Source: a bacterium
GTDB lineage: Bacteria > Fidelibacterota > UBA2242
DNA: 41,024 nt
Direction of reading: 5' to 3'
Assembly: GCA_018824205.1 (NCBI GenBank)
Contig: JAHJGX010000071.1
Coordinates: forward strand, 1 to 41,024
The position numbers and the translations under genes were made by a program. Below the pieces are notes generated by a model. The model saw only the letters and a program-made list of their open reading frames with translations. It had not been told where the DNA came from and ran no database searches. Position 1 is the stretch's first letter. Each line of letters opens with the position of its first letter. Shown here piece by piece: positions 20,021-30,615 of this stretch.

Positions 20021-21048
20021 TTCTTCAGCTCCCCGAATATTTTTGGTCTGGTGTAGCGGTTGATCAAGGGTACAAATGCGTTCATAAACAGAATCGAGTA
20101 CATCACGCCCTCCGGCAATCCACCAAACAGTCGTATGATTATCAGTACAGCGCCCATTCCAAAGCCATATATCCATGTGCCTTTCGGAGTGACCGGTGAT
20201 GTCACCATATCGGTTGCCATAAAAAAGGCGCCCAGCATCAATCCGCCGGAAAACAGGTGAAACACCGGATCGGGATACTGTTCCGGATTTATAATCCACA
20301 ACAAACCGCCCAGAATAAATACAGTGCCCAGATAACTGGCCGGAATGCGCCAATCGGCGTATTTCTTTACCAAAAGGTAGACACCGCCAATAATGATCAG
20401 CAGCGCGCTTGTTTCACCGATACAGCCCCCGATTTTTCCCATAAACATATCGAAATATGGCGTCATTATTTTTTCAAACTTAAATGATCCAAGCGGAGTG
20501 GCGGTCGTAATTGCGTCGATACCAACCGGGGCCGTCCAGGTTGTTATTTTTACCGAAAAACTTGCCTGCAGGAATGCCCGTCCTAAAAGCGCCGGGTTGA
20601 AAATATTATACCCCAATCCGCCAAATATCTGCTTACCGATTGCGATGGCAAAGACAGCGCCAACAGCGGCATATGCTTTGGGAAATGCCGGTGGTAAAGT
20701 CATCGTCAGGAGCAGCCCAGTCAGGACCGCACTGCCATCGGCGACACTGGATTCCCGTCCACGCATTTTATTGATAACAATTTCCGTCGCAACCGCTGCG
20801 ATCACCGACGCGAGAACTGTCAATAAAACGTTAAACCCAAAATTATACATACCGTAAACAACAGCCGGCATCAGCGCTGCGATCACAGTCCACATGATTT
20901 TCGGCACTCTGTCTATCGTTGCCATATGCGGCGAAGAACTCAACAGATACTGTGGCTCCGGTTTCTTTTCCTTCCCAACCGGCTTGGGTTTCGGTTTTTC
21001 GGTATTGGCCGGTTCTTCATTTGGAATGGGTTGTTTCGTATCTTCCAT
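20017..21048 (-). CDS. rnfD: Electron transport complex subunit RnfD
   Basis: LLSSSPHMATIDRVPKIMWTVIAALMPAVVYGMYNFG; DAITTATPLG (covalent FMN site); FNPALLGRAFLQASF. Confidence 0.96.
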   Translation of the reverse strand: MEDTKQPIPNEEPANTEKPKPKPVGKEKKPEPQYLLSSSPHMATIDRVPKIMWTVIAALMPAVVYGMYNFGFNVLLTVLASVIAAVATEIVINKMRGRESSVADGSAVLTGLLLTMTLPPAFPKAYAAVGAVFAIAIGKQIFGGLGYNIFNPALLGRAFLQASFSVKITTWTAPVGIDAITTATPLGSFKFEKIMTPYFDMFMGKIGGCIGETSALLIIIGGVYLLVKKYADWRIPASYLGTVFILGGLLWIINPEQYPDPVFHLFSGGLMLGAFFMATDMVTSPVTPKGTWIYGFGMGAVLIIIRLFGGLPEGVMYSILFMNAFVPLINRYTRPKIFGELKK

Positions 21049-21071
21049 AGGAACAGCTTCTTTCTGCTAAT

Positions 21072-22409
21072 TTATACAGTTGCCAGTTTTGCTTTTCTTT
21101 TCATCTCGTTGATCCGCAGTTTACCAATCCGGATTCGCTGGACAAGCGGAATTTGTGACGGGCATACAAAGGCACATGAACCACATTCGACGCAGTTCAG
21201 AATCCCTAAATCTTCCGCCATCTGCCAGTTCTCCACCTGGGCAAAGCGTGCCAGGCGGGTCGGTAACAGATTCATCGGACAGGCGCCAATACAGGTTCCG
21301 CACTGAATGCAGGGATATTCTTTGTGTTTAATTACTGAAAGATCGGTCAGACATAAAATCCCGCTGGTTGCTTTAATCACCGGAACATTCAGGGTGTGCT
21401 GGGTAATACCCATCATCGGTCCACCCATAATAATTTTTACCGTATTATCTGTAAGTCCGCCACAGAAGTCGATCAGATTCTGAAAAGGTGTTCCAATTCT
21501 TGCAATCACATTTTTTGGTTCTTTGATACCGTCACCGGTGATTGACACAACGCGCTCAATAAGTGGTTTATTTTTAGTTACTGCTTCTGCGACAGCGATG
21601 GCAGTGCCGACATTATTGACGACAACTCCCACATCCAATGGTAATCCACCGGTTGGTACGTTGCGATTAATTACTGCTTTGATAAGCATTTTTTCGGCAC
21701 CCTGAGGATACTTGACCTTTAATGGAATAACCTCAATATTATTAAAAGCAGATGTTGCTTTTTCCATCGCCGCAATTGCATCGGGTTTATTGTTTTCAAC
21801 ACCGATCACACCGCGCGAAACATTCAGTGCTTTCATCAATATTCTGGTTCCCAGCGCCACTTCTTCCGACTGTTCGACCATCATACGATGATCAGCGGTC
21901 AAATAGGGTTCGCATTCACAGCCGTTCAGTACAAATGTATCAATTTTCTTCTCTTTTGAAGGGGATAATTTAACATGAGTCGGAAACGCCGCTCCGCCTA
22001 AACCAACGATTCCTGCTTTTTGCACCAGATCAACAATCTCATCAGTTAAAAGGTTTTCCCAGTTGCTGGTTTCATCGAACGATTTAATCCATTCATCTTT
22101 ACCATCGCCGGTAATATGAATCATGAGGCCATTGATACCCAAGGGGTGCGGGAAATTATCGATCGTTTTTACCGTGCCTGAAATTGTCGCGTGGATCGGA
22201 CTGGAGACAAAACCGGTACTCTGACCAATAATCTCACCGGTTTTTACTGTCTGCCCTTTTTCAACTAATGGCCTGCAGGGAGCGCCAATATGCTGGTGAA
22301 CCGGAATAAACACCTCTTCCGGAATCGGAAGCCGTTCCAGCGTTTTATGTTCTGATAAGAATTTATACTCTTCAGGATGCACACCTTTTTTAAACGTCTT
22401 TAATTTCAT
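21072..22409 (-). CDS. rnfC: Electron transport complex subunit RnfC
   Basis: Start set at MKLKTFKKGVHPEEYK; GLGGAAFPTHVKLSP; NGCECEPYLTADHRMM; two 4Fe-4S motifs CIQCGTCIGACP and CVECGSCAFVCP. Confidence 0.95.
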   Translation of the reverse strand: MKLKTFKKGVHPEEYKFLSEHKTLERLPIPEEVFIPVHQHIGAPCRPLVEKGQTVKTGEIIGQSTGFVSSPIHATISGTVKTIDNFPHPLGINGLMIHITGDGKDEWIKSFDETSNWENLLTDEIVDLVQKAGIVGLGGAAFPTHVKLSPSKEKKIDTFVLNGCECEPYLTADHRMMVEQSEEVALGTRILMKALNVSRGVIGVENNKPDAIAAMEKATSAFNNIEVIPLKVKYPQGAEKMLIKAVINRNVPTGGLPLDVGVVVNNVGTAIAVAEAVTKNKPLIERVVSITGDGIKEPKNVIARIGTPFQNLIDFCGGLTDNTVKIIMGGPMMGITQHTLNVPVIKATSGILCLTDLSVIKHKEYPCIQCGTCIGACPMNLLPTRLARFAQVENWQMAEDLGILNCVECGSCAFVCPSQIPLVQRIRIGKLRINEMKRKAKLATV

Positions 22410-22665
22410 CGAAACATAACTCCTGTTAAACCCTCTGTTCCATGACAAAAAAATGCCAGCCAAATTTATAAGCTTCATTTTTAAGATGCCCGAACTTTTT
22501 TCCGACTATATTTAATAATTTTTTACAACCAGTATCTTTAACTATTTTTACTATATTTTTTCAATTAGGAGAGAACTGTTCTGATCTAAGAGAATCTTAT
22601 TTTTAGAAACATTTCTGACAATTGGTTTTTAGATAAAATGGATGTAAGTTATTATGCTTTTTGAA

Positions 22666-23019
22666 GGGGGCGAATGGATTCGACGGGATTGAAGAACCGA
22701 TGAATTGCGTGCCGTGGTTTTCAGGAGGGCCACGTTAATAAACCTGAAAAACCTCAAATGCCAATTCTTTTGGCAACGTTGCTTACGCTTAGTTAAGCAG
22801 CCGTTCTTATCTGATTTTGTCTGTTGGTCAGGTAAGGGCGTCGATTTAACAGACTAGTTCTTCACTTTCGTGCGCGGGTGATGAATGAAACTATAGCGGA
22901 CTGGCTTTATCGGAAGTTTGTTTGTTGTCGACGATAAAGTAAGAATTTTCAACAAACTACGCACGTAGTGGTTCAACGCTTCTCTTTTTCGGACGAGGGT
23001 TCAATTCCCTCCGCCTCCA
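22666..23019 (+). ncRNA. ssrA: Transfer-messenger RNA (tmRNA)
   Basis: 5' GGGGGCGAATGGATTCGACGGG and 3' GAGGGTTCAATTCCCTCCGCCTCCA acceptor/T arm; pseudoknot PK1 and tag ORF between; CCA not encoded. Confidence 0.96.
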
Positions 23020-23176
23020 CTCTTCGTCCCGACCCAATCGGGACTTCGCGCGGCAGGTCACTTTTCTTATTTCAGATAAGAATTTTAAATCCAATCACAG
23101 CGAAGAGTGTCCTGCGAAATTTGCGTTACTCTAAAACTCCAGCAAAATCCAACAAAACAATATTGTAATGTGTTTA

Positions 23177-24427
23177 TTACTTTCCGAATATCGGTTTCAG
23201 GTAATCATGCCAATAACTTTGCCAGTTATACTGGCTGAAAACCCGTCTAAACAGCAGATCACTGCGGGATAAATTTTCTTTGAGGAATTTTACCAGCCGG
23301 TTAGCGTTGAATTCGGAACTTTCGTCTGTTGGTAAATAAAGCACGCCGTCTTCCGCGGTTTCACGGAAAACCGGGATTTTTGAAACGGCAATCGGAGTTC
23401 GGGCGGCGCCGGCTTCCAGTATTGGTAATCCAAATCCCTCATCATGACTCAAGTATAAAACCAGGTGTGCGACGAAATACAGATCGTGGACAACATCCCG
23501 GTTTTTTACCTGCGAAATATTCAATGTATCAAACAACTCATCCAAAAATAATATGTGGTTCTCCACTCCCAGTTCTTTTACTAATCGCTTTAATTCAATT
23601 GAATATGGTGAAACTTCATTATTTATCAGTTCGGTCTGACCGGTAATTATTCCAAGGACATCCGGAAAAGATTCTTTCAGTTTTGCAATAATTTGAATAC
23701 TCCGTTCAATATTTTTTCGGGGCAACTGGCGAGCCGGAATTAAAATAAACGGATATCTGTGGAATAGTGTCAATTGGGATATTATTTGAGTCGTTTCATG
23801 GTGAAAACTGAGAAAATCCTGATATTTCAGAACATTCGGAACAACTATAATTTTTTTCCGTGGAATACCCAGCAGTTCCGCCATTTGCCGACGTCTGTAC
23901 TCAGAGATTGTTATATAATGTACATTTGGTAAAACTGATTTTAGCAGCATCCAGGGTTTGCGATTATACAAATAATTCTTATGGTCATCCATCAACCAGG
24001 CCAGATCGTGAGTCCAAAGATAAAATTGCTTATCCTTGCTTTTCTGGATATAATTCCAAAAAGCTTCAGTGGCGGTTAAATTGAACGGCATTGACATGAT
24101 ATTGTGAATAATGATCGTATCGATATCGCCAATCTGGGTTTCAATTTTCTTCTCCAGATTATGCAACCGGTATTCGTAATCTTCCGGTAAGGATCCAAAT
24201 TTTAGTATTCGTTGAACCTTTTGTATGTGAGGATTGTTCGGACTAAGATCCGGGACGAGACTTGTTTTAATATTTTTGCCTTCAATTTTTCCCTCACCCG
24301 ACAACAGTGTCACCAGGTAGCCCTGTTGCGCAAAAGCCTCTGCCTGAGGTCCGATGATATTTTCAACACCACCAACGATCGGCGGCAATGTATAATGGGC
24401 AATAATGATTTGTTTAATAGATTTCAT
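23177..24427 (-). CDS. Glycosyltransferase family 4 (GT-B fold)
   Basis: LPPIVGGVENIIGPQAEAFAQQGYLVTLL N-terminus; PRKKIIVVPNVLKYQDF; LILIPARQLPRKNIERSI; LYLSHDEGFGLPILEAGAARTPIAVSKIPVFRETAEDGVLYL. Confidence 0.88.
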   Translation of the reverse strand: MKSIKQIIIAHYTLPPIVGGVENIIGPQAEAFAQQGYLVTLLSGEGKIEGKNIKTSLVPDLSPNNPHIQKVQRILKFGSLPEDYEYRLHNLEKKIETQIGDIDTIIIHNIMSMPFNLTATEAFWNYIQKSKDKQFYLWTHDLAWLMDDHKNYLYNRKPWMLLKSVLPNVHYITISEYRRRQMAELLGIPRKKIIVVPNVLKYQDFLSFHHETTQIISQLTLFHRYPFILIPARQLPRKNIERSIQIIAKLKESFPDVLGIITGQTELINNEVSPYSIELKRLVKELGVENHILFLDELFDTLNISQVKNRDVVHDLYFVAHLVLYLSHDEGFGLPILEAGAARTPIAVSKIPVFRETAEDGVLYLPTDESSEFNANRLVKFLKENLSRSDLLFRRVFSQYNWQSYWHDYLKPIFGK

Positions 24428-24607
24428 GTGTTTCCCTTATTCAACTGCTCTAATTTATAGTAAAATTACTGTAACTGGAATATTTAATACAATTTATTAG
24501 GACAACAAATTGTAGAATAAACTGTCCTAATACAGATTTTTATTTTTGAGATTTCTGATACTTTAAAATTATTCGTATATTTTCATTAGATAAATGATAA
24601 AGAGATT

Positions 24608-26056
24608 ATGAAAAAGACCACACATTTTATACCAATTTTCCTGCTACTTGTATTTGTAATGTCATGCGGCAGACATGAATATCCGACGACAAAATCGGAA
24701 CAGGCCCGGGAATTTTATAAAAAAGGTGAGGAATCCCGCCTCCAATTATACTATCGAAATGCGGTGAATAATTATCTCCGTGCGTTTAAACTCGATACCA
24801 GCTTCGCATTGGCTGCAATGAAATCCGCTCAAATGTATCTAATTTTTGGTATCGAAGACAGCGGAACCTACTATTTTAAAAAGGCTTATCAATTATCAAG
24901 CCAAATGCCGGATGTCGAGCGACTAGTGATCGACTATCACTGGTCTGAATTCAACTCGAATGAAAATCGTATGTCTGCTCTGGCTGATTCACTGACCGCA
25001 TTATGTCCTGAAAATTTCGATGTCCGTATCATCGACGCCTATAATAAATGGCGAAAATTGCGATATGAAGACGCCCGTAAATCCTTTCAGAAAATTCTAA
25101 GAGATTACCCAAATTATATTATTGCCTACAATAATATTGGCTATTTATATGCCTATGATGGTCTTTTTAAGGAAGCTGTTGATAACCTGGAAAAATATAA
25201 ACGCTATGCCGCAAATCAACTCAATCCTTATGACAGTCTTGCCGAGATCTATATCGCAATCGGCCGCTATTATGAAGCGATTCATACTTTAGAGTATCTT
25301 TTAAAGAACAGACATGACGAGCTCGTTCAAAATGAGTTTATCGGTGCCACAATTTATGTCCGAATTGCAATTGCTTACCGTAAGCTGGGACAATATCAGA
25401 AAGCCCTTGATTATCTGCAGCAGGCCGAGCAGTTATTTTCTTCAAATTACTCTATCAGCCGAATTTACCTGAACCGTTTTAGTATATATCGGGAACTGGA
25501 ACAAGTTGATCAAATGGAAAAAATCCTGAACAATCTGAAAAGTACAATCACCGCAAATGAATTCACCTATCAGACTGCCATGATACAAATAATGAAAAAT
25601 GATTATAATCAGGTACTGGAAATTCTCGATAGGTACAAAAGGACTGATGGACCAATGAAAAAATCAAGCCGGGAAATCCTGATCACAAACGCTGCGATTG
25701 AAGGCGAATTAAACCTGAAAACCGGTTTATATAAAGAAGCTGCCGAGCAGTTTAAATTAGCCACCGACACCTATAATGATAATCTAAATTCAACTGAACT
25801 TCGCCTAAAAGAGTATATCTCCCTGGGAAGCGCCGGTGATTATTCTGCGGCTTTAAATGGTTTACGGCAACACATTAAAGTAAATCCTAACTGTCCTCTG
25901 GCCCTGATCTATGCTTCCGAATATTACATGAAATCCGGTAAATACTCCGAAGCACAGGCCTATATAAACAATTTTCTGAATTTATGGAAGGATGCCGATC
26001 CGGACACTCCTCTATTAATGCATGCCCGGTCTATTCAGGCGGAGTTGAGTCAGTAG
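24608..26056 (+). CDS. TPR-repeat lipoprotein
   Basis: Lipobox LLLVFVMSCG; multiple TPR-like repeats. Confidence 0.75.
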   Translation: MKKTTHFIPIFLLLVFVMSCGRHEYPTTKSEQAREFYKKGEESRLQLYYRNAVNNYLRAFKLDTSFALAAMKSAQMYLIFGIEDSGTYYFKKAYQLSSQMPDVERLVIDYHWSEFNSNENRMSALADSLTALCPENFDVRIIDAYNKWRKLRYEDARKSFQKILRDYPNYIIAYNNIGYLYAYDGLFKEAVDNLEKYKRYAANQLNPYDSLAEIYIAIGRYYEAIHTLEYLLKNRHDELVQNEFIGATIYVRIAIAYRKLGQYQKALDYLQQAEQLFSSNYSISRIYLNRFSIYRELEQVDQMEKILNNLKSTITANEFTYQTAMIQIMKNDYNQVLEILDRYKRTDGPMKKSSREILITNAAIEGELNLKTGLYKEAAEQFKLATDTYNDNLNSTELRLKEYISLGSAGDYSAALNGLRQHIKVNPNCPLALIYASEYYMKSGKYSEAQAYINNFLNLWKDADPDTPLLMHARSIQAELSQ

Positions 26057-26711
26057 CCGAAGCCGGCAACTGCAACGATATATTACTGACTTCCAATCCA
26101 CTGCTGTCATATTGAATAATATGCTGAACTGACTTTACATAATCGAATGTGAATTCACTAAGTTCAATTACCTTGTTGTCCCGGCTCCGAATCCAGATTT
26201 CCATGACCAGATCATTGCGCTTATTATAGCGTAATTCGAGCCGGCCAACATCCTCCCCACTGGCGGCTTTTACCTCGTATTTAATGGGGTTCCGACTTGA
26301 ATCGAACGTGCATAAAGTAAAATAATCTTTCTGTGAGGACGTCCAATCACGTCCCTGAATTTTCTGCAGCATCTGGGACTGAATTTCATCGGGCAGATAG
26401 GATGTTCGTGACAATAACAATGAATCCGGGGCATAGGTATCGGTTACGATTAAATTACCGCTCCGGTCATAATAATACTTCGTATAAGACGCAATACTTC
26501 CATTGGATAAAATATAATCGAGTTGCTTTGTCAGCCGGTTTTCTATGACTGCCCGATAAAACGGTTTAGCAACTACTTTTGACGGACTTACATCAATTTT
26601 ACGAATGAAATCCTCATAACTCAGGTAGTATCGGGTCACAGTCTGGGCGGATGTCATTCCAGTTAGTAGTAATATGATAACGGAAAAAATAATACAATTA
26701 AAATTTCTCAT
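26031..26711 (-). CDS. Secreted hypothetical protein
   Basis: Signal peptide MRNFNCIIFSVIILLLTGMTSAQT; YYDRSGNLIV/RYNKRNDLVMEIW repeats weakly reminiscent of YD/MORN-like strands. Confidence 0.55.
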   Translation of the reverse strand: MRNFNCIIFSVIILLLTGMTSAQTVTRYYLSYEDFIRKIDVSPSKVVAKPFYRAVIENRLTKQLDYILSNGSIASYTKYYYDRSGNLIVTDTYAPDSLLLSRTSYLPDEIQSQMLQKIQGRDWTSSQKDYFTLCTFDSSRNPIKYEVKAASGEDVGRLELRYNKRNDLVMEIWIRSRDNKVIELSEFTFDYVKSVQHIIQYDSSGLEVSNISLQLPASATDSTPPE

Positions 26712-26817
26712 GGTCTATTTTAACCCGATTCGGCCTTTGTTTCAAGATTTCATTTATACGGACGATGATTATTTCTTAATTGACACTGGCAATGGATTTG
26801 ATTATTTTAATCACGAC

Positions 26818-29800
26818 ATGATTTTTTTAGTTGAAGCATTAAAAAGAAATGACCACATCTGTGGATTGTCAAAACAGATTAACGGATTTATCTTTTTATG
26901 TGTTTTTCTGATAGCTACATCTGATGTATATGGATTGAACACTGTTGTTGAATTTGAAAATCCAATATTATTTCGGGGGCAAAATTCACTCACTGTTTTT
27001 TCTATATCACAGGACTCTTCCGGTTACATATGGATAGGCTCAAACAAAGGACTGTTCAGATACGATGGGATAACATATAAGCGCTATACTCATCGTGATA
27101 ATGATTCACATTCGATTTTCTCAAACATGATCTTTCGAACCAATGTCGATCCACAAGGTGTTTTATGGATTTCCGGTAATGACGCGTTCGCACGCTATGA
27201 TGCGGTAAATGATTCTTTTCAATCATATTATCTGGATTCCATGTTAGTGGATCATAGTGTTATTAGTTCACGGGCAATTTATGATATAGTTTCAGACAGT
27301 TCTTCACTCTGGGTAGGCTTAATGGCAGGAGCAGTTTACCGATTTGATAAATCTGATGAATCATTTGAACATATTTTAACAGCAAAATCACTGAAAAGCA
27401 GTGGTAAAAAAGTTACTAAGATCTCACTATCCAAAAGTAATCAGCACATTTATTGCACAATATATAATGAAATATTTAAGATCGATATGAAATCATTCTT
27501 AATCGATACAATTGCCCCGGATATAAGTGGTCTATCGGGTCAGGTCTTTTATCCAAACTATTTCACTACAACAAAAAATCTCTGGATCGGAAACAATAAA
27601 TTAGAACTATTTTCAATAAGCAATAATACGATCACAAAGATAATATCTGTCAATAAAGAAATAACAGTTTTAAAAAAAAACAGATTGATCCTTAAAATTC
27701 AGGAGGACAGCAACGGTAATCTTTGGATAGCTACATCCGACCATGGATTGGTATTTTACAATACTGCAAAAGGTGCGTTCACGTATTCAATCGACAATAA
27801 TAGCAATATTAAAGGTGTTAATAAAAATAGCATTGGGACTGTCTTTATTGATAATACTGGAACTATTTGGGTCGGAGCTTCTGCTCAGGGATTATTTAAG
27901 AGTATAAAATCCCATTCTATAAATAATATTGAATCAATTTCAGATGGTGATAATATCATTCAAAATGACAACATATTATTTATGAATATACTTTGTGATG
28001 ATACAGCATTATGCTTTATTGACAAGGAAGGCTTGTTTATATTTTGTCCTGATGATGAACTGTTCCATCGTATTTCCAGCAATGCTACAGTCAATCAATA
28101 TTTCATGTCGTTAACCATAAATAATATGATCACGTTAAAAAATAGATACGTATGGTTTGCGACGGAGCAAGGATTAGTCAAACTAGACCGGAAAACAAAT
28201 CAAATCGACCAGTTCCTGCCAGATCAGGATTGTGATGATCAAAAATATGGTAATTATATTAGTGCTTTGACAATTACCAATGACAGTACTCTCTGGCTCG
28301 GCACATACACCGGAGCACTTTTCCAGTTCGATATCGTATCATCACGATTTGTTCGACGATTTAATCCGGAATATCAATTAGCTTTTAACAGATTGTCAGA
28401 ATTCCCAAAATATGAAGAAGCAATTCTTTCGATCGAAAAAGAAAGCGATAATGAATTATGGATTGGTACATCTAATTCAGGCCTGGGTTTATTTGACATA
28501 AGTAAAGGCATATGTACAAAAACCTACACTCTGGGTAATTCTGCTACACAGTCAATTTACTCAATTGATTATATAAAAAGAGACTCCGAAGGTGATATTT
28601 GGATTGCTGTAAAGACGTACGGATTTTATAAATACGATAAGATCAACGATAATTTTGCACACTATTTTGATGAAGAAGGATTAATATCGAACAATATCAC
28701 TTCAATCACAGAAGACAGTATTCATCAGTTATGGCTTGGGACCGAAAATGGTTTGGTGCTATTTGATAAACATACAGACTTATTTACGTATTTTGATACA
28801 ACAAGTAATTTCATGTGCTACGACAAAACACTCAATGATATCTATTTGAATTCTGTCAGAGAAAAATCGGCATCCCACAGTAGCAGACATTTTCCCGGAA
28901 CATTAAAAGGACTTACTCTCACGAATGGAACCTCTATATTCTACGGACCAAACGGAATAAGCTATTTTAACTCTAAAGATTTTAATAGCGAAAGTTCCCC
29001 AATAATGCTTTCAGATTTTAAAATATTCAATACAAGTCAAAAATATCCAATTCCAATACATGATGTAAGAAATATAGAGATGTCCTATAAAGACTATATA
29101 TTTTCATTTGAATATCGTATTATTGACTATAATAATCCCAAAAATAATAAATATGCATTCTGGCTTGCAGGATTTGAAAAAGAGTGGAATTATACCAATA
29201 ACGAGAATAAAGTAACCTATTTTAATATTCCTCCCGGTAAATATATCATGAAAGCTATAGGATATAATTCTGTCGGTGCCTGGAATGAAAAGCCAGTCGA
29301 AATCGGCATAACCATCACGCCCCCCTTCTGGCAGACCTGGTGGTTTCGAATTATGGTCGGATTATCCGTAGCTGGACTGGTTGGTTTTGCGTTCTGGTTC
29401 CGAATACACCAGATTCAAGAACAGAAAAAACTTCTCGAAGTTCAGGTTCGACAGCGCACAAACGAACTCCATGAATCCAATGAGCAGTTAACTGAAGAAA
29501 TTCAGTTCAGGAAAAAAGCGGAAGCTGAACTCCGTAAAAGCGAAGAAGAGTATCGTGATCTTTTTGATAACGCCTATGACGTCATCTGGATTTCCGATAT
29601 TGATGGTAAAATCCAGGCCATTAATCATTTTTTTCAGGATCTGCTTGGTTACCCCAAGAATGAAATTATCGGGACGGCTCTATTAAACTATATCAGTCCC
29701 GAGCACCGGTTCAGGGCAATTCGTAATTATCTGAAATTCAAGCAGGAACACCTGATTGAATGTGAATTGAATTTTAAAACCCGGGATAATGGCATTCGCA

Positions 29801-30600
29801 TTCTGTGGCTGAAAGTACGCGGAATTTACGAAAACGGCGGTATCGTCGGGATTCACGGGATCGGCAGGGATTCTACAGAGCTGAAAATGGCTCAGGCCGA
29901 GTTGCAGGAAGCCGAACGGATGAAACGCGAAAGCATGAAGCAACTGACCCTTAAGCTTGCCCACGAGATCAAGAACCCGTTAACCAGCATTACCAGTTCC
30001 GCGCAATTAGTAGCATCTTCAAAAGACACCAGGGAAAATCCCAAAATCCAGCGTCACATGAATATCATTAACAAAAATGTAAATATCTGTAACCATGTGA
30101 TCCGGGAACTCTATTCATTCACCCATAAACCGGAACTGAATCTCACTGTAATCCAGATTCCCGTTTTTATAGCAGACCTCCGTTCCTACGCGGAAAGTAA
30201 AATCGAAACCAATTCATTAATTAAGATTAAAACTGCTATAAATGAATCTGTAAATGACATTTTGGGTGATAAATTTCGATTGGAACAAGCATTCTCAAAC
30301 ATAATTAATAATGCATTCGATGCAATGCCCGAAGCAGGTACTTTGTCGATAAATGCCTATTCATCGGATGATACTGTTTGTATTGAAATTAGTGACACCG
30401 GATGCGGCATGTCGGAAGAGACGATTCAAAATATATTCAAACCCTTTTACACATTAAAAGCCAGTGGTTTCGGATTGGGAATGCCTGTTGTGAAAGACAT
30501 TATTGATGCCCATCAGGGATCAATAAACATAACAAGCAAACCCGGTCAAGGCTCCACGTTCAGCTTATATTTTAACGCTTATTTTCCAAAAGCAGATTAA
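26818..30600 (+). CDS. Sensor histidine kinase: periplasmic Reg_prop beta-propellers + Y_Y_Y + TM + PAS + HisKA/HATPase
   Basis: Repeated YIWIGSNKGLFRYD / LWIGTSNSGLGLFD blades; Y_Y_Y GFEKEWNYTNNENKVTYFNIPPGKY; PAS EYRDLFDNAYDVIWISDIDGK; H-box LKLAHEIKNPLTSI; N-box FSNIINNAFDAMPEAG; G-boxes. Start moved from 26674 to the signal-peptide-bearing Met at 26818. Confidence 0.9.
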   Translation: MIFLVEALKRNDHICGLSKQINGFIFLCVFLIATSDVYGLNTVVEFENPILFRGQNSLTVFSISQDSSGYIWIGSNKGLFRYDGITYKRYTHRDNDSHSIFSNMIFRTNVDPQGVLWISGNDAFARYDAVNDSFQSYYLDSMLVDHSVISSRAIYDIVSDSSSLWVGLMAGAVYRFDKSDESFEHILTAKSLKSSGKKVTKISLSKSNQHIYCTIYNEIFKIDMKSFLIDTIAPDISGLSGQVFYPNYFTTTKNLWIGNNKLELFSISNNTITKIISVNKEITVLKKNRLILKIQEDSNGNLWIATSDHGLVFYNTAKGAFTYSIDNNSNIKGVNKNSIGTVFIDNTGTIWVGASAQGLFKSIKSHSINNIESISDGDNIIQNDNILFMNILCDDTALCFIDKEGLFIFCPDDELFHRISSNATVNQYFMSLTINNMITLKNRYVWFATEQGLVKLDRKTNQIDQFLPDQDCDDQKYGNYISALTITNDSTLWLGTYTGALFQFDIVSSRFVRRFNPEYQLAFNRLSEFPKYEEAILSIEKESDNELWIGTSNSGLGLFDISKGICTKTYTLGNSATQSIYSIDYIKRDSEGDIWIAVKTYGFYKYDKINDNFAHYFDEEGLISNNITSITEDSIHQLWLGTENGLVLFDKHTDLFTYFDTTSNFMCYDKTLNDIYLNSVREKSASHSSRHFPGTLKGLTLTNGTSIFYGPNGISYFNSKDFNSESSPIMLSDFKIFNTSQKYPIPIHDVRNIEMSYKDYIFSFEYRIIDYNNPKNNKYAFWLAGFEKEWNYTNNENKVTYFNIPPGKYIMKAIGYNSVGAWNEKPVEIGITITPPFWQTWWFRIMVGLSVAGLVGFAFWFRIHQIQEQKKLLEVQVRQRTNELHESNEQLTEEIQFRKKAEAELRKSEEEYRDLFDNAYDVIWISDIDGKIQAINHFFQDLLGYPKNEIIGTALLNYISPEHRFRAIRNYLKFKQEHLIECELNFKTRDNGIRILWLKVRGIYENGGIVGIHGIGRDSTELKMAQAELQEAERMKRESMKQLTLKLAHEIKNPLTSITSSAQLVASSKDTRENPKIQRHMNIINKNVNICNHVIRELYSFTHKPELNLTVIQIPVFIADLRSYAESKIETNSLIKIKTAINESVNDILGDKFRLEQAFSNIINNAFDAMPEAGTLSINAYSSDDTVCIEISDTGCGMSEETIQNIFKPFYTLKASGFGLGMPVVKDIIDAHQGSINITSKPGQGSTFSLYFNAYFPKAD

Positions 30601-30615
30601 TAATGAGGATATTTC

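Noticed and set aside
20021-20353. N-terminal 111 residues of the ORF-track protein 18932-20353
   Set aside because: This is an out-of-frame read through rnfD; the RnfG start is MTKSYRL at 20020.
26674-26817. Upstream Met start of the histidine kinase ORF
   Set aside because: Overlaps the divergent gene start at 26711; the Met at 26818 gives a plausible signal peptide.
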